Assembly: GCA_903995115.1 (NCBI GenBank)
Contig: LR877149.1
Coordinates: 806,001-870,000, forward strand
Origin: Angomonas deanei
Lineage: Eukaryota > Euglenozoa > Kinetoplastea > Trypanosomatida > Trypanosomatidae
Direction of reading: 5' to 3'
DNA: 64,000 nt
Positions 10,116-20,683 of this stretch are shown piece by piece; position 1 is the first letter of the stretch, and every line of letters starts with the position of its first letter. The position numbers and the translations under genes were made by a program. The notes under the pieces are model-generated. The model saw nothing but the letters and a program-made list of their open reading frames with translations, ran no database searches and was not told where the DNA came from.

Positions 10116-10562
10116 TTAGTTGCGACCGAAGCGAGCACGGGAGAGGGCGGCCTCACGACGGCTGAGACGGGAACGCTCATTGCGCTCGGCGCCACCACGA
10201 CGACGGAGGCGCATAGACTTCACCGAGGACGGTCTATCACGCTCATCACGGAAGCGGCGGCTTCCCCCGTCACGGCGTGCAATCCGGCGAGAGCGGCCGT
10301 AGTCTCCGAACCGATCCTCCCGGCGACCACCGCGGTCCCCTCCACGGCGTTCGTAGCGGGCGGGGCGGCGCTCGAAGCGGCTCCCACCACGGTCGGAGCG
10401 AGACCCCCCGAAGCGAGGGCGGCGTCCCCCTACCTGACCCTGACCGCGGCCACCAGCGCGACCACCACGACCACGGCCGCTATGGCCGCCACGCTTCAAC
10501 AGTTTCTTATCCACATTGTTGGTTTTGATAAACTCGGCCAGAGAGACATCCGGGATTTCCAT
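10116..10562 (-). CDS. RGG/RS-rich RNA-binding protein with UAP56-binding-like N-terminus
   Basis: 148 residues. The first 20 residues contain the stretch DVSLAEFIK, resembling the UAP56-interacting motif of mRNA-export adaptors such as ALYREF and UIF (pattern D-x-SL-x-x-IIK). The rest is almost wholly Arg/Gly/Asp: RGG-type repeats (residues 25-75) then Arg/Ser/Asp repeats ending RARFGRN. There is no RRM. A role as RNA chaperone or export adaptor is inference from these two features; arginine-methylated nucleolar RGG proteins are the main alternative. The ATG at 10562 is the only start that keeps the motif. Confidence 0.75.
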   Translation of the reverse strand: MEIPDVSLAEFIKTNNVDKKLLKRGGHSGRGRGGRAGGRGQGQVGGRRPRFGGSRSDRGGSRFERRPARYERRGGDRGGRREDRFGDYGRSRRIARRDGGSRRFRDERDRPSSVKSMRLRRRGGAERNERSRLSRREAALSRARFGRN

Positions 10563-10862
10563 TTTTTCGAGTCGATATACGCGAAAATATATATTATGAG
10601 ATGGTAAAATCAGCTATGATTGTTCTTTTTGTTAAAGAGAGAAGAGATGGGAGACAAAAGAAATCAAAAAGAAGTAACCAGTAACGCATCCCGACGTAAA
10701 ATAAACAATAACAATACACGGCTAGAAGTAAGTCTTTTTTTTTTTTTTTGTACGCAAGTAGATGTATTTAATAGTTTTCAACAAAAAAAGCAACCAAAAG
10801 ACAGTTTCAACATTTCATTCTACGTCCGCAAATGCGAAACAAACAGAAGACCCGTCCGCCCA
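10563..10862. other. Intergenic region
   Basis: 300 bases holding the 5' flank of the RGG gene and the 3' flank of the coiled-coil/NZF gene. A/T-rich, with a run of about sixteen T on the plus strand near 10735-10750. No gene seen. Confidence 0.6.
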
Positions 10863-12566
10863 TTAGGAAGTCATAAAGACTAACGTTGTGCCACAAATCT
10901 CACACTTCACATTACCGTAGTTTTGCTCAAACGTGCACGCCGGACAGGCCACCTTGACGTGACGGTTATCGGCGTTGTGCGGGGGACTCGTCACGTTGGC
11001 CGCCCCCGCGGTGACGGTCGGCTGCGACTCCGGCTGTCTCCAGTACTGTGGTGGCGGGATCGCACTCTCCACGTGGCTAGGGGCGACGGTGGGGTCGTGG
11101 TGCTGCCGGGGGTGAAGGGTCTCCTGCACCGGCGGTGGTCCCTCACGCGGGGGAGACGCCGTCGGCGACTTGCTGGCTTGCACCTTCTGCAGTGCCTGTT
11201 TGGACATGGCTTTCACCATTTCCTTATTCTCGTGTTCCGCCCTCTCCGCCCGTTGGATCAGTTTTCTCGACTCATCCTCAAACCGCATCTCACGGATCAG
11301 CAGCTGGGTGCCCGCCTCCTGCTCAATGTCTTCCTGGTAGTCCAACATGTCCTGCAGCAGCACCTCCAGCTCCTTGAGGTCTATCATCTTTGCCGCCCCG
11401 CCAGCCTGACTGGAGGTGGGACTGGAGGTCTTCAGGAGGAAGTCCGCTACCCGCTTCTGCATCGTACTGCGCGCCGCCTGCCGCTTACTCTTGTAGTCCA
11501 CCCGCTCATGGAGAGTCTGAATGGCCTTCTCTGCGGCGGCAGTGTCGGCGGGGAGTGGGGCACTTCCACCGGTGGCCTTGAGGTTCGACTTCTTGATGAG
11601 GTCCTCCGACTCCTGCTGCACGAGTGCCATGCGGGAGAGGAGTAGGGCGTTCTCCTGCACCAGCTTGTCTAACCGTCTGTCCCGGTCCGCGCAGGCCTTC
11701 TGCACCTTCTTCTCGATGAGCGCCTTGACGGGCTCCTGCTGCTCGAGGGCCGCACCGTCGTCCACGCTACTCTGGGCCTGCTCCTCCGCCGCCCTCACCA
11801 CCTTCTCCTGCGACTCGCGCTGACGCTGCAGCTGCTCGGTGAGCTGTCGTACCTCGTTCTGAAGGGCCTGAATCGTTTCTTCCTTTTCCATCAACTTTTG
11901 TTGACCCTTCACCTCCGCCGCTCGTAGGGTCTCCAGCTCCTTTGTGAGGCTCGCCACCGTCTCGTCCTGCTGCAGCTGCTGGTGGCGCACTTTGCTCTGC
12001 TCCGCCGCCTCCTCCTTCAGTTGAAGGAGCTCGGTATTCTTTTCACTCAGCTGTGCCTGAAGTGCCTTCTGATTCGCCACCAGCGCCCCGTGTGCGGCGG
12101 TCTTCTCTGCCACGATACTCTCCAGCTCCTGCACCTTCTGCAGAAGCGACTGCTGCTCGGCCTCCCCCTGACGCAGGGTGGTCACCTTCGTCTTCAGCTG
12201 CTGAATGAATTCGTCCTTCTCCTTGACCAAAAATTTCATATCCGACAGCTCCTTCCGCTGGTTCTGAATCTGCTCTAACATTTGCTTCAGTGTGGCGTCA
12301 ATGTTGGTAAACTGACTAGACGACGTCTTCAGCTGCCCCAGCTGCTCCTCCTTCTCCTCCAACTGCATCCGGAGCTGACTCACCTCAATCGCCAGTCGCT
12401 CATTCTCCTCCCGCACCTCGTGCAGCTGTAGCACACCACTGCTGTTCAACTTGGCGGTGAGGGATTCCACCTCCATCCGGAGGGTTTCATTCTCGACGAC
12501 CAAGTTGGCAAAATATTCCTCCTGCTCGTCGGCCCGCTTTATAACAGAGTTGGTGGGCGTGGGCAT
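10863..12566 (-). CDS. Long coiled-coil protein with C-terminal RanBP2/NZF zinc finger
   Basis: 567 residues. Residues 10-310 are nearly continuous heptad-like coiled coil (Glu/Gln/Lys/Leu-rich), a second coil follows at 340-440, then a Pro/Ser-rich linker. The C-terminus is a four-Cys finger, C541-x2-C544-x10-C555-x2-C558, with the Thr-Phe pair after the second Cys (CPACTFEQN) that in NZF fingers such as Npl4 contacts ubiquitin. A scaffold that recruits ubiquitylated or RNA partners is inference. The protein lacks any other domain I recognise. Confidence 0.85.
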   Translation of the reverse strand: MPTPTNSVIKRADEQEEYFANLVVENETLRMEVESLTAKLNSSGVLQLHEVREENERLAIEVSQLRMQLEEKEEQLGQLKTSSSQFTNIDATLKQMLEQIQNQRKELSDMKFLVKEKDEFIQQLKTKVTTLRQGEAEQQSLLQKVQELESIVAEKTAAHGALVANQKALQAQLSEKNTELLQLKEEAAEQSKVRHQQLQQDETVASLTKELETLRAAEVKGQQKLMEKEETIQALQNEVRQLTEQLQRQRESQEKVVRAAEEQAQSSVDDGAALEQQEPVKALIEKKVQKACADRDRRLDKLVQENALLLSRMALVQQESEDLIKKSNLKATGGSAPLPADTAAAEKAIQTLHERVDYKSKRQAARSTMQKRVADFLLKTSSPTSSQAGGAAKMIDLKELEVLLQDMLDYQEDIEQEAGTQLLIREMRFEDESRKLIQRAERAEHENKEMVKAMSKQALQKVQASKSPTASPPREGPPPVQETLHPRQHHDPTVAPSHVESAIPPPQYWRQPESQPTVTAGAANVTSPPHNADNRHVKVACPACTFEQNYGNVKCEICGTTLVFMTS

Positions 12567-12887
12567 TGGAAAAAAACGTAATCAATCAAATAATAATAAA
12601 AATAATAAAAAGGAAAACTACTAGTAATAAAACAAAACCGAGTATAAATATCGGAACTGCAAAGAGAGGGAGAAGAAATGCCATCATCGACATGAACGAA
12701 GTGTCGCAACAAGAGGGATAGAATAGAACAAAAAGAAACCGCTACCTATTTATTTTTCAACATTATTCACAGCCTACAAATGCAAAAATCACTAAACAAA
12801 CTGTATCACGTGCACAATCGCAGCAAGAAAAAAAAACAAAAACATAAATCATATTGTATCTACATCTTTTTACCTTTTTTTCATTGT
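12567..12887. other. Intergenic region
   Basis: 321 bases, A/T-rich, with A-runs on the plus strand. It contains the 5' flank of the coiled-coil gene and the 3' flank of the membrane-protein gene; I see no gene or RNA in it. Confidence 0.6.
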
Positions 12888-13991
12888 TTACAATTCTCGT
12901 TCGTTGCCACTGCTCCCCTCGCTACTGCGAGAGGACCGACCTCTCTGATTTTGAGGACTAAAGGTACGTCGGCCGGGTCGTGGTGCCCTGGCGCCCGTAG
13001 ACACCGAGGATGGGGCGGAACTGTTCAACAGACTACCCACGGACGCTGGTGGGCTACTGTGGTGCGGCTCCTCCACAGGGGACTGCAGCCGTCTCCGCCG
13101 CACCGCCGCTCGTAAGTCATTCTCGCCGGAGGTGCCGTCGGCACTGTGGGTGGTGGACCCGTCACTGGCGCGAGGGGGACTACCGCTAGTGTTATTAGTA
13201 TTATTATTATTATTGCTGTTATTGTTGTTGTTGTTTGGGCGGGGAGGCAACTTGCCGAAACCAAAACGAGGTGCCGCTCGCTCTCCATTTTCATTATTGT
13301 TACCATTACTCGCACCGTTACTAGCATTGACATTATTATTATTATTGTTGGCTGGTTGGGCCGCTGCCGCCTGTGGGGTGCGCACAAAAAGATAGTTACG
13401 AGACCGCTGATGGGTAGGGGTGGGAGTAGGGTTGATACCAGTCCCCAGCGTGTCAATCTCGCTCTGCTCCTCCTCCCCGGCGTTGGGCTTGAAGCGGACC
13501 ATCTGACCATTGACAAACATGTTAGAGCGATACCCACGGAAGAGGTAGTTGGGCACGGTGCTGTTGGCAGGGGCGTTCATGACCGGCCCTCGCTTGGGGA
13601 TCAACATGCGGATAGGACTCGGGTACCCGTCCAGGAACCAACAGCCACGGAGGAAGTAGTACACCAAGGCGGCGATCATCCCCAGTATGAGTGCCCCACA
13701 GATACACAAGACGACAATCAGCCACACCGGGCAGCAGGAGCAGGTCCCGACGTCTTGCCCCCACTGCGCCTTCATGCTCTTGCAGGTGGTGAGGATACCA
13801 CACTTACACTGCAGGTTGTACGGGGCGGAGGGGTCGCAGAAGTAGTGTCCTTGATAGTTGAAGTTGTCATCGAGGGCGTCAATGTTGATCACATTCTCCA
13901 ACTCGGACAGCTGGACGCAATAGGATTCTTTTTTATCGGCCCCCTTCACAAGGAGAAGGAGCATCGCCAGCAGTACCGCATACCGGAACAT
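12888..13991 (-). CDS. Type I membrane protein with Cys-rich ectodomain and Asn-rich cytoplasmic tail
   Basis: 367 residues. A cleavable-looking signal peptide (1-17, ending VKG/A) is followed by a small ectodomain with nine cysteines (25-87), a transmembrane segment at about 89-113 (VWLIVVLCICGALILG) and a long tail. The tail has poly-Asn tracts at roughly 210-285, encoded by AAT/AAC repeats, and a Ser/Arg-rich end with RRTFSPQNQRGRSSRSSEGSS. No family recognised. The topology (Cys knot outside, disordered Ser-rich tail inside) suits a surface or endomembrane receptor, but that is inference. Confidence 0.8.
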   Translation of the reverse strand: MFRYAVLLAMLLLLVKGADKKESYCVQLSELENVINIDALDDNFNYQGHYFCDPSAPYNLQCKCGILTTCKSMKAQWGQDVGTCSCCPVWLIVVLCICGALILGMIAALVYYFLRGCWFLDGYPSPIRMLIPKRGPVMNAPANSTVPNYLFRGYRSNMFVNGQMVRFKPNAGEEEQSEIDTLGTGINPTPTPTHQRSRNYLFVRTPQAAAAQPANNNNNNVNASNGASNGNNNENGERAAPRFGFGKLPPRPNNNNNNSNNNNNTNNTSGSPPRASDGSTTHSADGTSGENDLRAAVRRRRLQSPVEEPHHSSPPASVGSLLNSSAPSSVSTGARAPRPGRRTFSPQNQRGRSSRSSEGSSGNEREL

Positions 13992-14174
13992 GTCTTGGTC
14001 CTTTTCTGGGTAGGAAACAAATAAATATACGAAATAAAAATACTAAAATATTCTTTTACAAACAAGGAGGATTAAAAAGAAGAGGCATCGTTCACACAGT
14101 TTTGGATAGGCTAAGTGTGAGACGACGATTTCTATATAAAATAAATAAACACTGGTAACACTCATATATTATTA

Positions 14175-15668
14175 TTATACACTATTCAGGAGATCCACCA
14201 CGGAGCCATTCCGCCGTGCCTTCCCGGCCTCGCTAGACCACTCTACCTGTGCATTGCTGTCGGTCACATACACTTCGCACAGTGCGTTATTGCTATCCTT
14301 TTCGTCACAAATAGAAACAATAGACTTCATTTGCTGATCGGAAATACAAAAGCGGAGGTGACCCTTTAGTTTGGTGGCGTGGCCCGACTTTTCCTTCTGG
14401 CGCAGGAGGACCTCTCCGATACAGTACACATAACTGAAATGCGACAGAAATTTGAGCAACAAAAAAGACTTTTTCAGCAACACATCTTTTTGCTTTTTGA
14501 CGAAACTGCTCGTCACGACAAACGACCATTTTTCATCGTTATGTCGCTCGCCAACGTTGAAAATATCTTTCCAATCATACACGGTTTCACCACCTTTATC
14601 TTTTTCGACGGTGACCCCCACCGTGAAACGAAATAACGTCTCAAGTACTGCGTCGGTTAAAAAGTGGGTGATGTTGTCGTAAGACACCGTTTTACGTTCG
14701 TCTTCTTTATCAAATGTCGAAAAACTAAACCGGTTTGCATTATAATTCTGACAGTTGTCCCCGAACTCTAACCGTAATTTAGTGCCGCAGTGAACATCTA
14801 TTTTTCCACTAGTTGCAGTTTTATCGTTTTGGTTGATCTTCTCACACGTATCCTTTACCGAAAACAAAAAAGGTTCCTTGTAGGCGTCCCCAAAGAGGTT
14901 TGAGACACAGGTAGGCATTACCCGGCAGGCCAACACGACACCATTATCAAGAGGATTGGTGGCTGTTTCCAAGTAAAAGTGAGTGGAGGGACTTCGACCT
15001 GGCTGCTGGAGTAGGATCAGCACGGCCAATAAGCTGGATCGGACTTGATTGGATGAATAAGTAATACAACCTGGTATCTGCTCCAACGACGCAACTTGGG
15101 GACTATTGTTATTATTATGATCGGGGACCGTTTCTGTTTCCGTCTTGAAGCGTTTTTCTGGCCTTTCGTCTTGGTCATTTTTTCTCTCCTTTGCTTCAAC
15201 CGTATAATCCTTCCTGAACCGTTTTTGTAGAAGCGAAAGAACAGACGGCGCTGCGTCATCGTCCTCTTTATTTTTCTTCTGTTCGCCACTCTCCTCTGCC
15301 TGCCGTTTCAACGATTCTCGGCTCTGTTCAATGGAAGGAAACAGATCGTGCAGTTGGAACTCTCTCACCTTGACATGTGGAATAGCATATTCATTATTCT
15401 TACTATTATTGTCTTCTTGGGTTCCTCTCCACGGGTCTGGGGCATGGTAGAGTAGGCGTGCGTGCAGAGGGGAAGAGCTGTCCACTCGGTAGAGCGTCTC
15501 TTCGCTTCCGCTTTCACGGACGGCTGTCACCTTCATCTCACTGGGGATGCCACTGTGATCGTCTTTGACGAGTTCCTGCGCATCGAGAAACGCGAACACG
15601 TGTGGGGCGCCGCGGTAGAAGTACAACAAGTCACAGTGCGCGGTGGGGGAGATGACAGGGGAGGCCAT
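14175..15668 (-). CDS. Unknown 497-residue protein
   Basis: No domain recognised. The N-terminal 140 residues are compact with few low-complexity stretches (MASPVISPTAHCDLLYFYRG). A charged Lys/Glu/Asp-rich linker spans about 120-190, and the C-terminal 300 residues again look folded, with alternating hydrophobic strands. No signal peptide or membrane segment. Base composition is more A/T-rich than that of neighbouring genes, mainly in the C-terminal half. A nuclear or cytosolic role cannot be told from sequence. Confidence 0.75.
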   Translation of the reverse strand: MASPVISPTAHCDLLYFYRGAPHVFAFLDAQELVKDDHSGIPSEMKVTAVRESGSEETLYRVDSSSPLHARLLYHAPDPWRGTQEDNNSKNNEYAIPHVKVREFQLHDLFPSIEQSRESLKRQAEESGEQKKNKEDDDAAPSVLSLLQKRFRKDYTVEAKERKNDQDERPEKRFKTETETVPDHNNNNSPQVASLEQIPGCITYSSNQVRSSLLAVLILLQQPGRSPSTHFYLETATNPLDNGVVLACRVMPTCVSNLFGDAYKEPFLFSVKDTCEKINQNDKTATSGKIDVHCGTKLRLEFGDNCQNYNANRFSFSTFDKEDERKTVSYDNITHFLTDAVLETLFRFTVGVTVEKDKGGETVYDWKDIFNVGERHNDEKWSFVVTSSFVKKQKDVLLKKSFLLLKFLSHFSYVYCIGEVLLRQKEKSGHATKLKGHLRFCISDQQMKSIVSICDEKDSNNALCEVYVTDSNAQVEWSSEAGKARRNGSVVDLLNSV

Positions 15669-15911
15669 ATTTGTCTTGTGAAGTTACTTTTCTTCTATTA
15701 AACGATTTGTACTAAAAAAGAAGGATTGAGAGGGATACACAAATACTCGTTTTACTTTGTTTTTTAGACCGCTCTTAGTGTTCACCGGAAAGACTCCATA
15801 CTTCAGGTTTTCTGTTTAGTTATCGTTGTTAAACACAAAACTATGTAATTCTTCTGTATTTTTATTATAAAAAAGCATATCGTAGTGAACACCATTCTCT
15901 CTCCTTTTTTT

Positions 15912-18900
15912 TCATCCGTCATCCGACCAGTCATCGTCGAATGAATTGTTCTCGTCCTCACGAATGCAATCCTCATTGTGGTCCAACGACGTGCCCTGAC
16001 CGCCGCCTATTCGATTCATGTGAATCAGTGGGGGAATGATAGACCCCGAGTCCACCAGCCGATGATAGTACATGGCCGTTTCCCTTTCCTCCGCTAAATT
16101 GTCACCCTCATTGGAAGTCACCGGTGGTGCCCGGAGCACCTCCTTGCTGAACTGCCGCACCTGCTCTAGCATCGCGTTGTTCGTGTGGTCGGACGGACAG
16201 TTGTACTTGCGCCACATGCACGCGTGGAAGCACTCTCGTAAAGAGGTGATGGCGTGAAAGGTTTCGGATGGGATGCGGATATAAATCCACTGGTCGACGC
16301 AGCAGAGGGAGAGGGTCGCGTCGTACTCCACCTGGGCCTCCCCCGCCCCGAAGAGCAGCAGCGCCCACAGCGAGACGGAGGAGACGTTGGTCAGGAAGGA
16401 GCGGCGCGCCTCCTCGACGGTGAAGATGTCTTGATAGACGTAGAACATGGCGGGCGGCGGCTTTTTGGTCTCCGTCCCCCCAGACACCAGTTCTTGCATG
16501 TATTCCTGCTTGGAAGGGCGGCCGCTCTCAGGGGTGGCGGGTCCCCCCACCCGACGACAGGCGCTCTCATTACTGGGGGTGATGCTGGCGTGCACCTTGG
16601 TGCGCAGCTTTACCTTTCGCGCCTCCTTCTTCTTTCCAAGTGTGGGGGCGGTGGGATCGAGAATGGCAATATGGGGGAACAGCGCAGCGCACACGCACGC
16701 CTTCACCAGCGACACATCCATCGACTCCTCGGAGAGGATACTGGTGTCGACACAGAGTTGGCCCGGGTAGACGCTCTGATGAGCGTTGGTGTAGTCTCCG
16801 CTGTAGGTACTCCCAATGTCGTCAAAGGCGTTCGCGTCGCCGTAGGAGTTGGGGGAAAAGACATTGTCGTCCTCTACAATGCCAGTCGGGCTGCCTCCGT
16901 TCTTCTTCTCATTATGGTCACCAGCGCTGTTCAGCAGAAATGCTGGTGCCACACTATTCACCTCGCTGCCACTGATCAGGCCAGACTGGAGTAGGATATC
17001 CCGGTACTGCCACTTGTACTTGGATATTAACTGCATATTGTGCGGATGTAAGTGGTGATGCCTCGCAAACTGGTAATTTTCCATATTTACACAAAAAGTG
17101 TTGTAGGCGTTCAGGGCGGAAATATGGTCACTCTGTGAACCGCGGGCAAACAAATACCGTTTCTTACGAATCTCCAGTGCCAGCTCTCGCTGTGTGGCGT
17201 ACGGGGTAAGGTCGGCGGCGGCGGCCACTGTGAGGACAGAATCCAAACAGTGCAGAAGAGCGCCCATCATGATCATCTTGCCTACCCTGGGATCACACGG
17301 TAACTTACTCAAATAGAGCCCCAGCGTAGTGAGGCGCTCCGTCGTGTCCACGGCACCCAGATGCTTCAACAACTGCATGGAAAATCCAACATTCTGAGTA
17401 GAGGGCGGCTCCAGAAAAGTTTGCAGTGTCTTTTTCGGTTCCGCATACCCCAGGGAGAGCAGCTTGAGCAGCACCTGCGTCAGTGGCACGCGGTGAATCT
17501 CGGCCCGCTGGTACTCGGGCAGCGCGCTCCAGGTGAGGCGGGTGAAGAGTCGGTAGCAAATACCGCCCTGTGTTCGCCCAGCCCGTCCTTTCCGCTGGAT
17601 ACAGTTGGCCTTGCTGGCAAATTGGAGCGACAGCTGTGTGGAGAACTGTCCATAGGAGTCCCCGGCGCCAGCCGCGTCTTGTCCGGGGAAGTATCGCCCT
17701 CCACCGGCCCCCGAGCTGCGGACCCATGAGGTCTGTTTGATGAGACCGGTGTCAATGACCACTGCCGCGTCGTCAATGGTGATGCCACTCTCGGCAATAT
17801 TCGTGGCAAACACCACTTTGATGTGTCCGGGAGGGGCAGGGCTGAAGCACTCTCGCTGCTTTTGGGGGTCCACCGAGGAGTGCAGAAGGATTATGGAGAA
17901 ACGCAGTGGCTGGCCGTTGAGCAGCACACCGTACGGGTTGCGGGAGGCAACATTCTCCAGTGCCTGCTTCGCCGCGAGGAGCTCTTTCCAACCGGGCACA
18001 AACACCAAGATGGACTTCCCGGCCACGTCCCCTTTTAGGTCGCATACAATGCTGCGGTAAATCAGGTAGGCGATGAGATAGTAATCCGTCTTTGGGGACT
18101 TCTGAAGGTCACGAAACTGCCTTCGCTGGTTGCCGTAGAGACCCCTTTCCTGCTGCTCCAGCGTCTCAAACATAAAACTATTTGGCACACTCAGCAGGCC
18201 GGCCGTACCGCGGGTAAAAGTAAAGGGGGACCGTTCCGACCCCAACGTGTGCAGTGCGTTCTGCGCGATATCCTCCAGATACACCTCTTGCACAGGGTAG
18301 ACGGCTCCTTCCACGTTGATGATGGGAGCCCCATTAAAGTAGGTGGAGAACAAGTCCGACTGCAGTGTGGCACTCATGAGGATGACCTTGATTGTCGGGT
18401 TCGTCTCCAACACCCCCTTGAGAAGCGCCAGCAGCACATCGCAATTCACATCCCGCTCATGCACCTCGTCAATGATGAGATGGGTGACACTCGTCAGATT
18501 GGGCTGAGAAGAGAGGATCTGCAGCAGCACACCGGAGGTACACAAGTTGAGGTGTTTGCCAATCCGTGAGTCAAAGCGGATGGCGTATCCGATTTCACTC
18601 CCCACCGTCGTCAGTCGCTCCTGTGCAATGCGGGCCGCCACGCTGAATGTGCTGAGTCGTCTAGGCTGTGAGATGAGGATATTACACACATCGCCCCGTC
18701 CGCTTTCAATTTCGTGATCGAAAATGTACTGCGGAACTTGCGTCGTCTTACCGCACCCTGTCGTCCCGCAAACGACAATGACGCGCTCCCCCCCGTCGAG
18801 GTAGTCGAGCAGCTGCTGCCGGACCCCCCACATGGCCAGCGTGGAGCGACGTGGGTGAAAGTCTCTCAAGTACACCTCGTGCGCTCGGAGTCGGGCGAGA

Positions 18901-20681
18901 TTCTCTTGTAGAGAGGCGGCGTAAGAAGGGTTGCGCTCCTGCTGCTGGATCACGCCATTCAGTCGGCGCTCTTCCGCCGTGAGTCGGTTCATACCGTCCT
19001 CTCCCGCCCCACCCGTCGTCGACGCCTCTGCGCTTGCTTTGGCGTCCTTCACAAAGGCGGTAATTCGCGTGGTCAGCGAAGATGGCAGGGAGGCGGTGGG
19101 GATGGACTCCGCGGTCACATGTGGGTGCTTGGCCAGAAAGGTGTTCAAACTTTGGATTCGCTCGTCGTACAGTTCCATCTGAGAAAGGGCAATCTCGATC
19201 GCTGCCCGTTCCGCCTCAAACCGATTGATACCTTTCCCCTCACACGACACATCACTCAGCTTCACCTGACAGTAGTAGTACTCCTTGTTGGTTTCGGGGT
19301 CCTTTCGCTTCGAAAAGCTCAACTCGGGTTCTTCCTTGTCAAACAGGAATCTAAAAAACGAGTAAAGATTACTATAACGTGGGTTCAAGGTACTAATGAC
19401 GGACGACAAACTCGCCCCGCCCACCGTACTGTCCGGCATGGCGTCATTGCCCGGTGCCGCCCCTCCCGGAGCGCCTTGAGCTTTCAGTTTATTCAGCAGC
19501 AACAGGGCATGCTCGGCACAGAACTGTTTCGCGTCCTTGGCGTTACTCGACACGCCGGTGGCTCTGAGATTCGCCTCCGCATCGAGGGTGAGGGTGGCCA
19601 CGTGCACCTTTGTCGCAATGCGAGAAACGTGCATCTCCTTGCCGGCGCCGCTTATCTTGCCTTCGAGTTTGGTCAAACTGCCTCTGTCCGGCGAGGTCCC
19701 ACGGGTACACCGCCGCCTGTATATCTCCTTTGCGGTTTCATTCACAAGAGGGTTCACGCTGGGGGGAATGATGTGATGCTCCAACAGCAGAAGTTCATTG
19801 TTCCCGTTTTGCTCCAAATACGCTTTACACCCTTCGACGAACATCTCGTAGTCTGAGAAATCACTCGGGTCAGGGGGCGGCACTGCACCACCGACGAGCA
19901 TGATCTCCTGTAGGGGAAGGGGTGGTGCGCTGGCACTGCGGTTGGTGAGCGAGTAATAATCTATCAGCCGTGCCGCATGCATGTAACAGAGCATCTTGGC
20001 CGTTTTTGTTTTGGTGGATTGACCGATGGCCAGTAGTTCTAGTCGCTCCCCGGCGGAGGTCGTGAAGGGGAACCGCAGGGTCGCCCGCTTCAGAAGCGTC
20101 TTGGGGACCGGTTCGGCCTCCACAGACGGCATTTCCGCCTGGGTCCCTAATCCTTTCATCAACAGCGAGACCACCTGTTTCTCGGCATTCTTGTCTATCT
20201 CACTAGTGTTCACTGTTTCAAAGCGGACACCGAGGCCACCGGTGAGGGTCCGGTCCTTTTTGTGCTTTTTAGGAGGGGCGACATAGCCAGACGGGTCGTA
20301 GTGCCTTTCGTTTCCATATCCTCCTTGATAGCCACCGCCTCTGCCTCTGCGTCCAGTGGAGTAGTAGTCTGCGGAGTAGCCGTACATGGTCTTTGAATCG
20401 TCCCCGGTCTTTTCTCGTTTCTTGAGGTGATCGAGTCGGACGTAGGCGGTGCTATGTCTTGATCGGCTCTTTTTTCGATTCCTTCGCACAAAATTTTCTC
20501 TCGTCGCGTGGCGAGTGGATTCTCCTGCGGCAAACTTTGAGGTGGTAGTGGTGTACGGGCGCCCACGTGTGTTTGATAGCGGAGAAAAAATAAAAGAATA
20601 GGGGTTGTGGATGCCTATTCGGCTAGAATGTGACGGAAGTGAAGATGATACTAAAAAACTTGTTTTCTGAGAAACCCTCAT
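15912..20681 (-). CDS. DExH/RHA-type RNA helicase with three dsRBD-like modules (KREH2-like)
   Basis: 1589 residues from the ATG at 20681. dsRBD-like modules lie at about 200-245, 340-400 and 438-505. The helicase core has motif I GTTGCGKT (639-646), DEVH (738-741), SAT (770-772) and QRKGRAGR in motif VI, followed by the HA2 winged-helix/ratchet region and an OB-like C-terminus, as in DHX9, DHX36 and the kinetoplastid editing helicase REH2. Orthology with REH2 is a candidate only: REH2 is longer. The start is uncertain. The first 60 residues from 20681 lack acidic residues and are rich in Ser/Arg/Thr, like a mitochondrial presequence, whereas a Gly/Tyr-rich start at 20387 (MYGYSADYY) would give a cytosolic or nuclear protein. 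Confidence 0.85.
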   Translation of the reverse strand: MRVSQKTSFLVSSSLPSHSSRIGIHNPYSFIFSPLSNTRGRPYTTTTSKFAAGESTRHATRENFVRRNRKKSRSRHSTAYVRLDHLKKREKTGDDSKTMYGYSADYYSTGRRGRGGGYQGGYGNERHYDPSGYVAPPKKHKKDRTLTGGLGVRFETVNTSEIDKNAEKQVVSLLMKGLGTQAEMPSVEAEPVPKTLLKRATLRFPFTTSAGERLELLAIGQSTKTKTAKMLCYMHAARLIDYYSLTNRSASAPPLPLQEIMLVGGAVPPPDPSDFSDYEMFVEGCKAYLEQNGNNELLLLEHHIIPPSVNPLVNETAKEIYRRRCTRGTSPDRGSLTKLEGKISGAGKEMHVSRIATKVHVATLTLDAEANLRATGVSSNAKDAKQFCAEHALLLLNKLKAQGAPGGAAPGNDAMPDSTVGGASLSSVISTLNPRYSNLYSFFRFLFDKEEPELSFSKRKDPETNKEYYYCQVKLSDVSCEGKGINRFEAERAAIEIALSQMELYDERIQSLNTFLAKHPHVTAESIPTASLPSSLTTRITAFVKDAKASAEASTTGGAGEDGMNRLTAEERRLNGVIQQQERNPSYAASLQENLARLRAHEVYLRDFHPRRSTLAMWGVRQQLLDYLDGGERVIVVCGTTGCGKTTQVPQYIFDHEIESGRGDVCNILISQPRRLSTFSVAARIAQERLTTVGSEIGYAIRFDSRIGKHLNLCTSGVLLQILSSQPNLTSVTHLIIDEVHERDVNCDVLLALLKGVLETNPTIKVILMSATLQSDLFSTYFNGAPIINVEGAVYPVQEVYLEDIAQNALHTLGSERSPFTFTRGTAGLLSVPNSFMFETLEQQERGLYGNQRRQFRDLQKSPKTDYYLIAYLIYRSIVCDLKGDVAGKSILVFVPGWKELLAAKQALENVASRNPYGVLLNGQPLRFSIILLHSSVDPQKQRECFSPAPPGHIKVVFATNIAESGITIDDAAVVIDTGLIKQTSWVRSSGAGGGRYFPGQDAAGAGDSYGQFSTQLSLQFASKANCIQRKGRAGRTQGGICYRLFTRLTWSALPEYQRAEIHRVPLTQVLLKLLSLGYAEPKKTLQTFLEPPSTQNVGFSMQLLKHLGAVDTTERLTTLGLYLSKLPCDPRVGKMIMMGALLHCLDSVLTVAAAADLTPYATQRELALEIRKKRYLFARGSQSDHISALNAYNTFCVNMENYQFARHHHLHPHNMQLISKYKWQYRDILLQSGLISGSEVNSVAPAFLLNSAGDHNEKKNGGSPTGIVEDDNVFSPNSYGDANAFDDIGSTYSGDYTNAHQSVYPGQLCVDTSILSEESMDVSLVKACVCAALFPHIAILDPTAPTLGKKKEARKVKLRTKVHASITPSNESACRRVGGPATPESGRPSKQEYMQELVSGGTETKKPPPAMFYVYQDIFTVEEARRSFLTNVSSVSLWALLLFGAGEAQVEYDATLSLCCVDQWIYIRIPSETFHAITSLRECFHACMWRKYNCPSDHTNNAMLEQVRQFSKEVLRAPPVTSNEGDNLAEERETAMYYHRLVDSGSIIPPLIHMNRIGGGQGTSLDHNEDCIREDENNSFDDDWSDDG

Positions 20682-20683
20682 AA

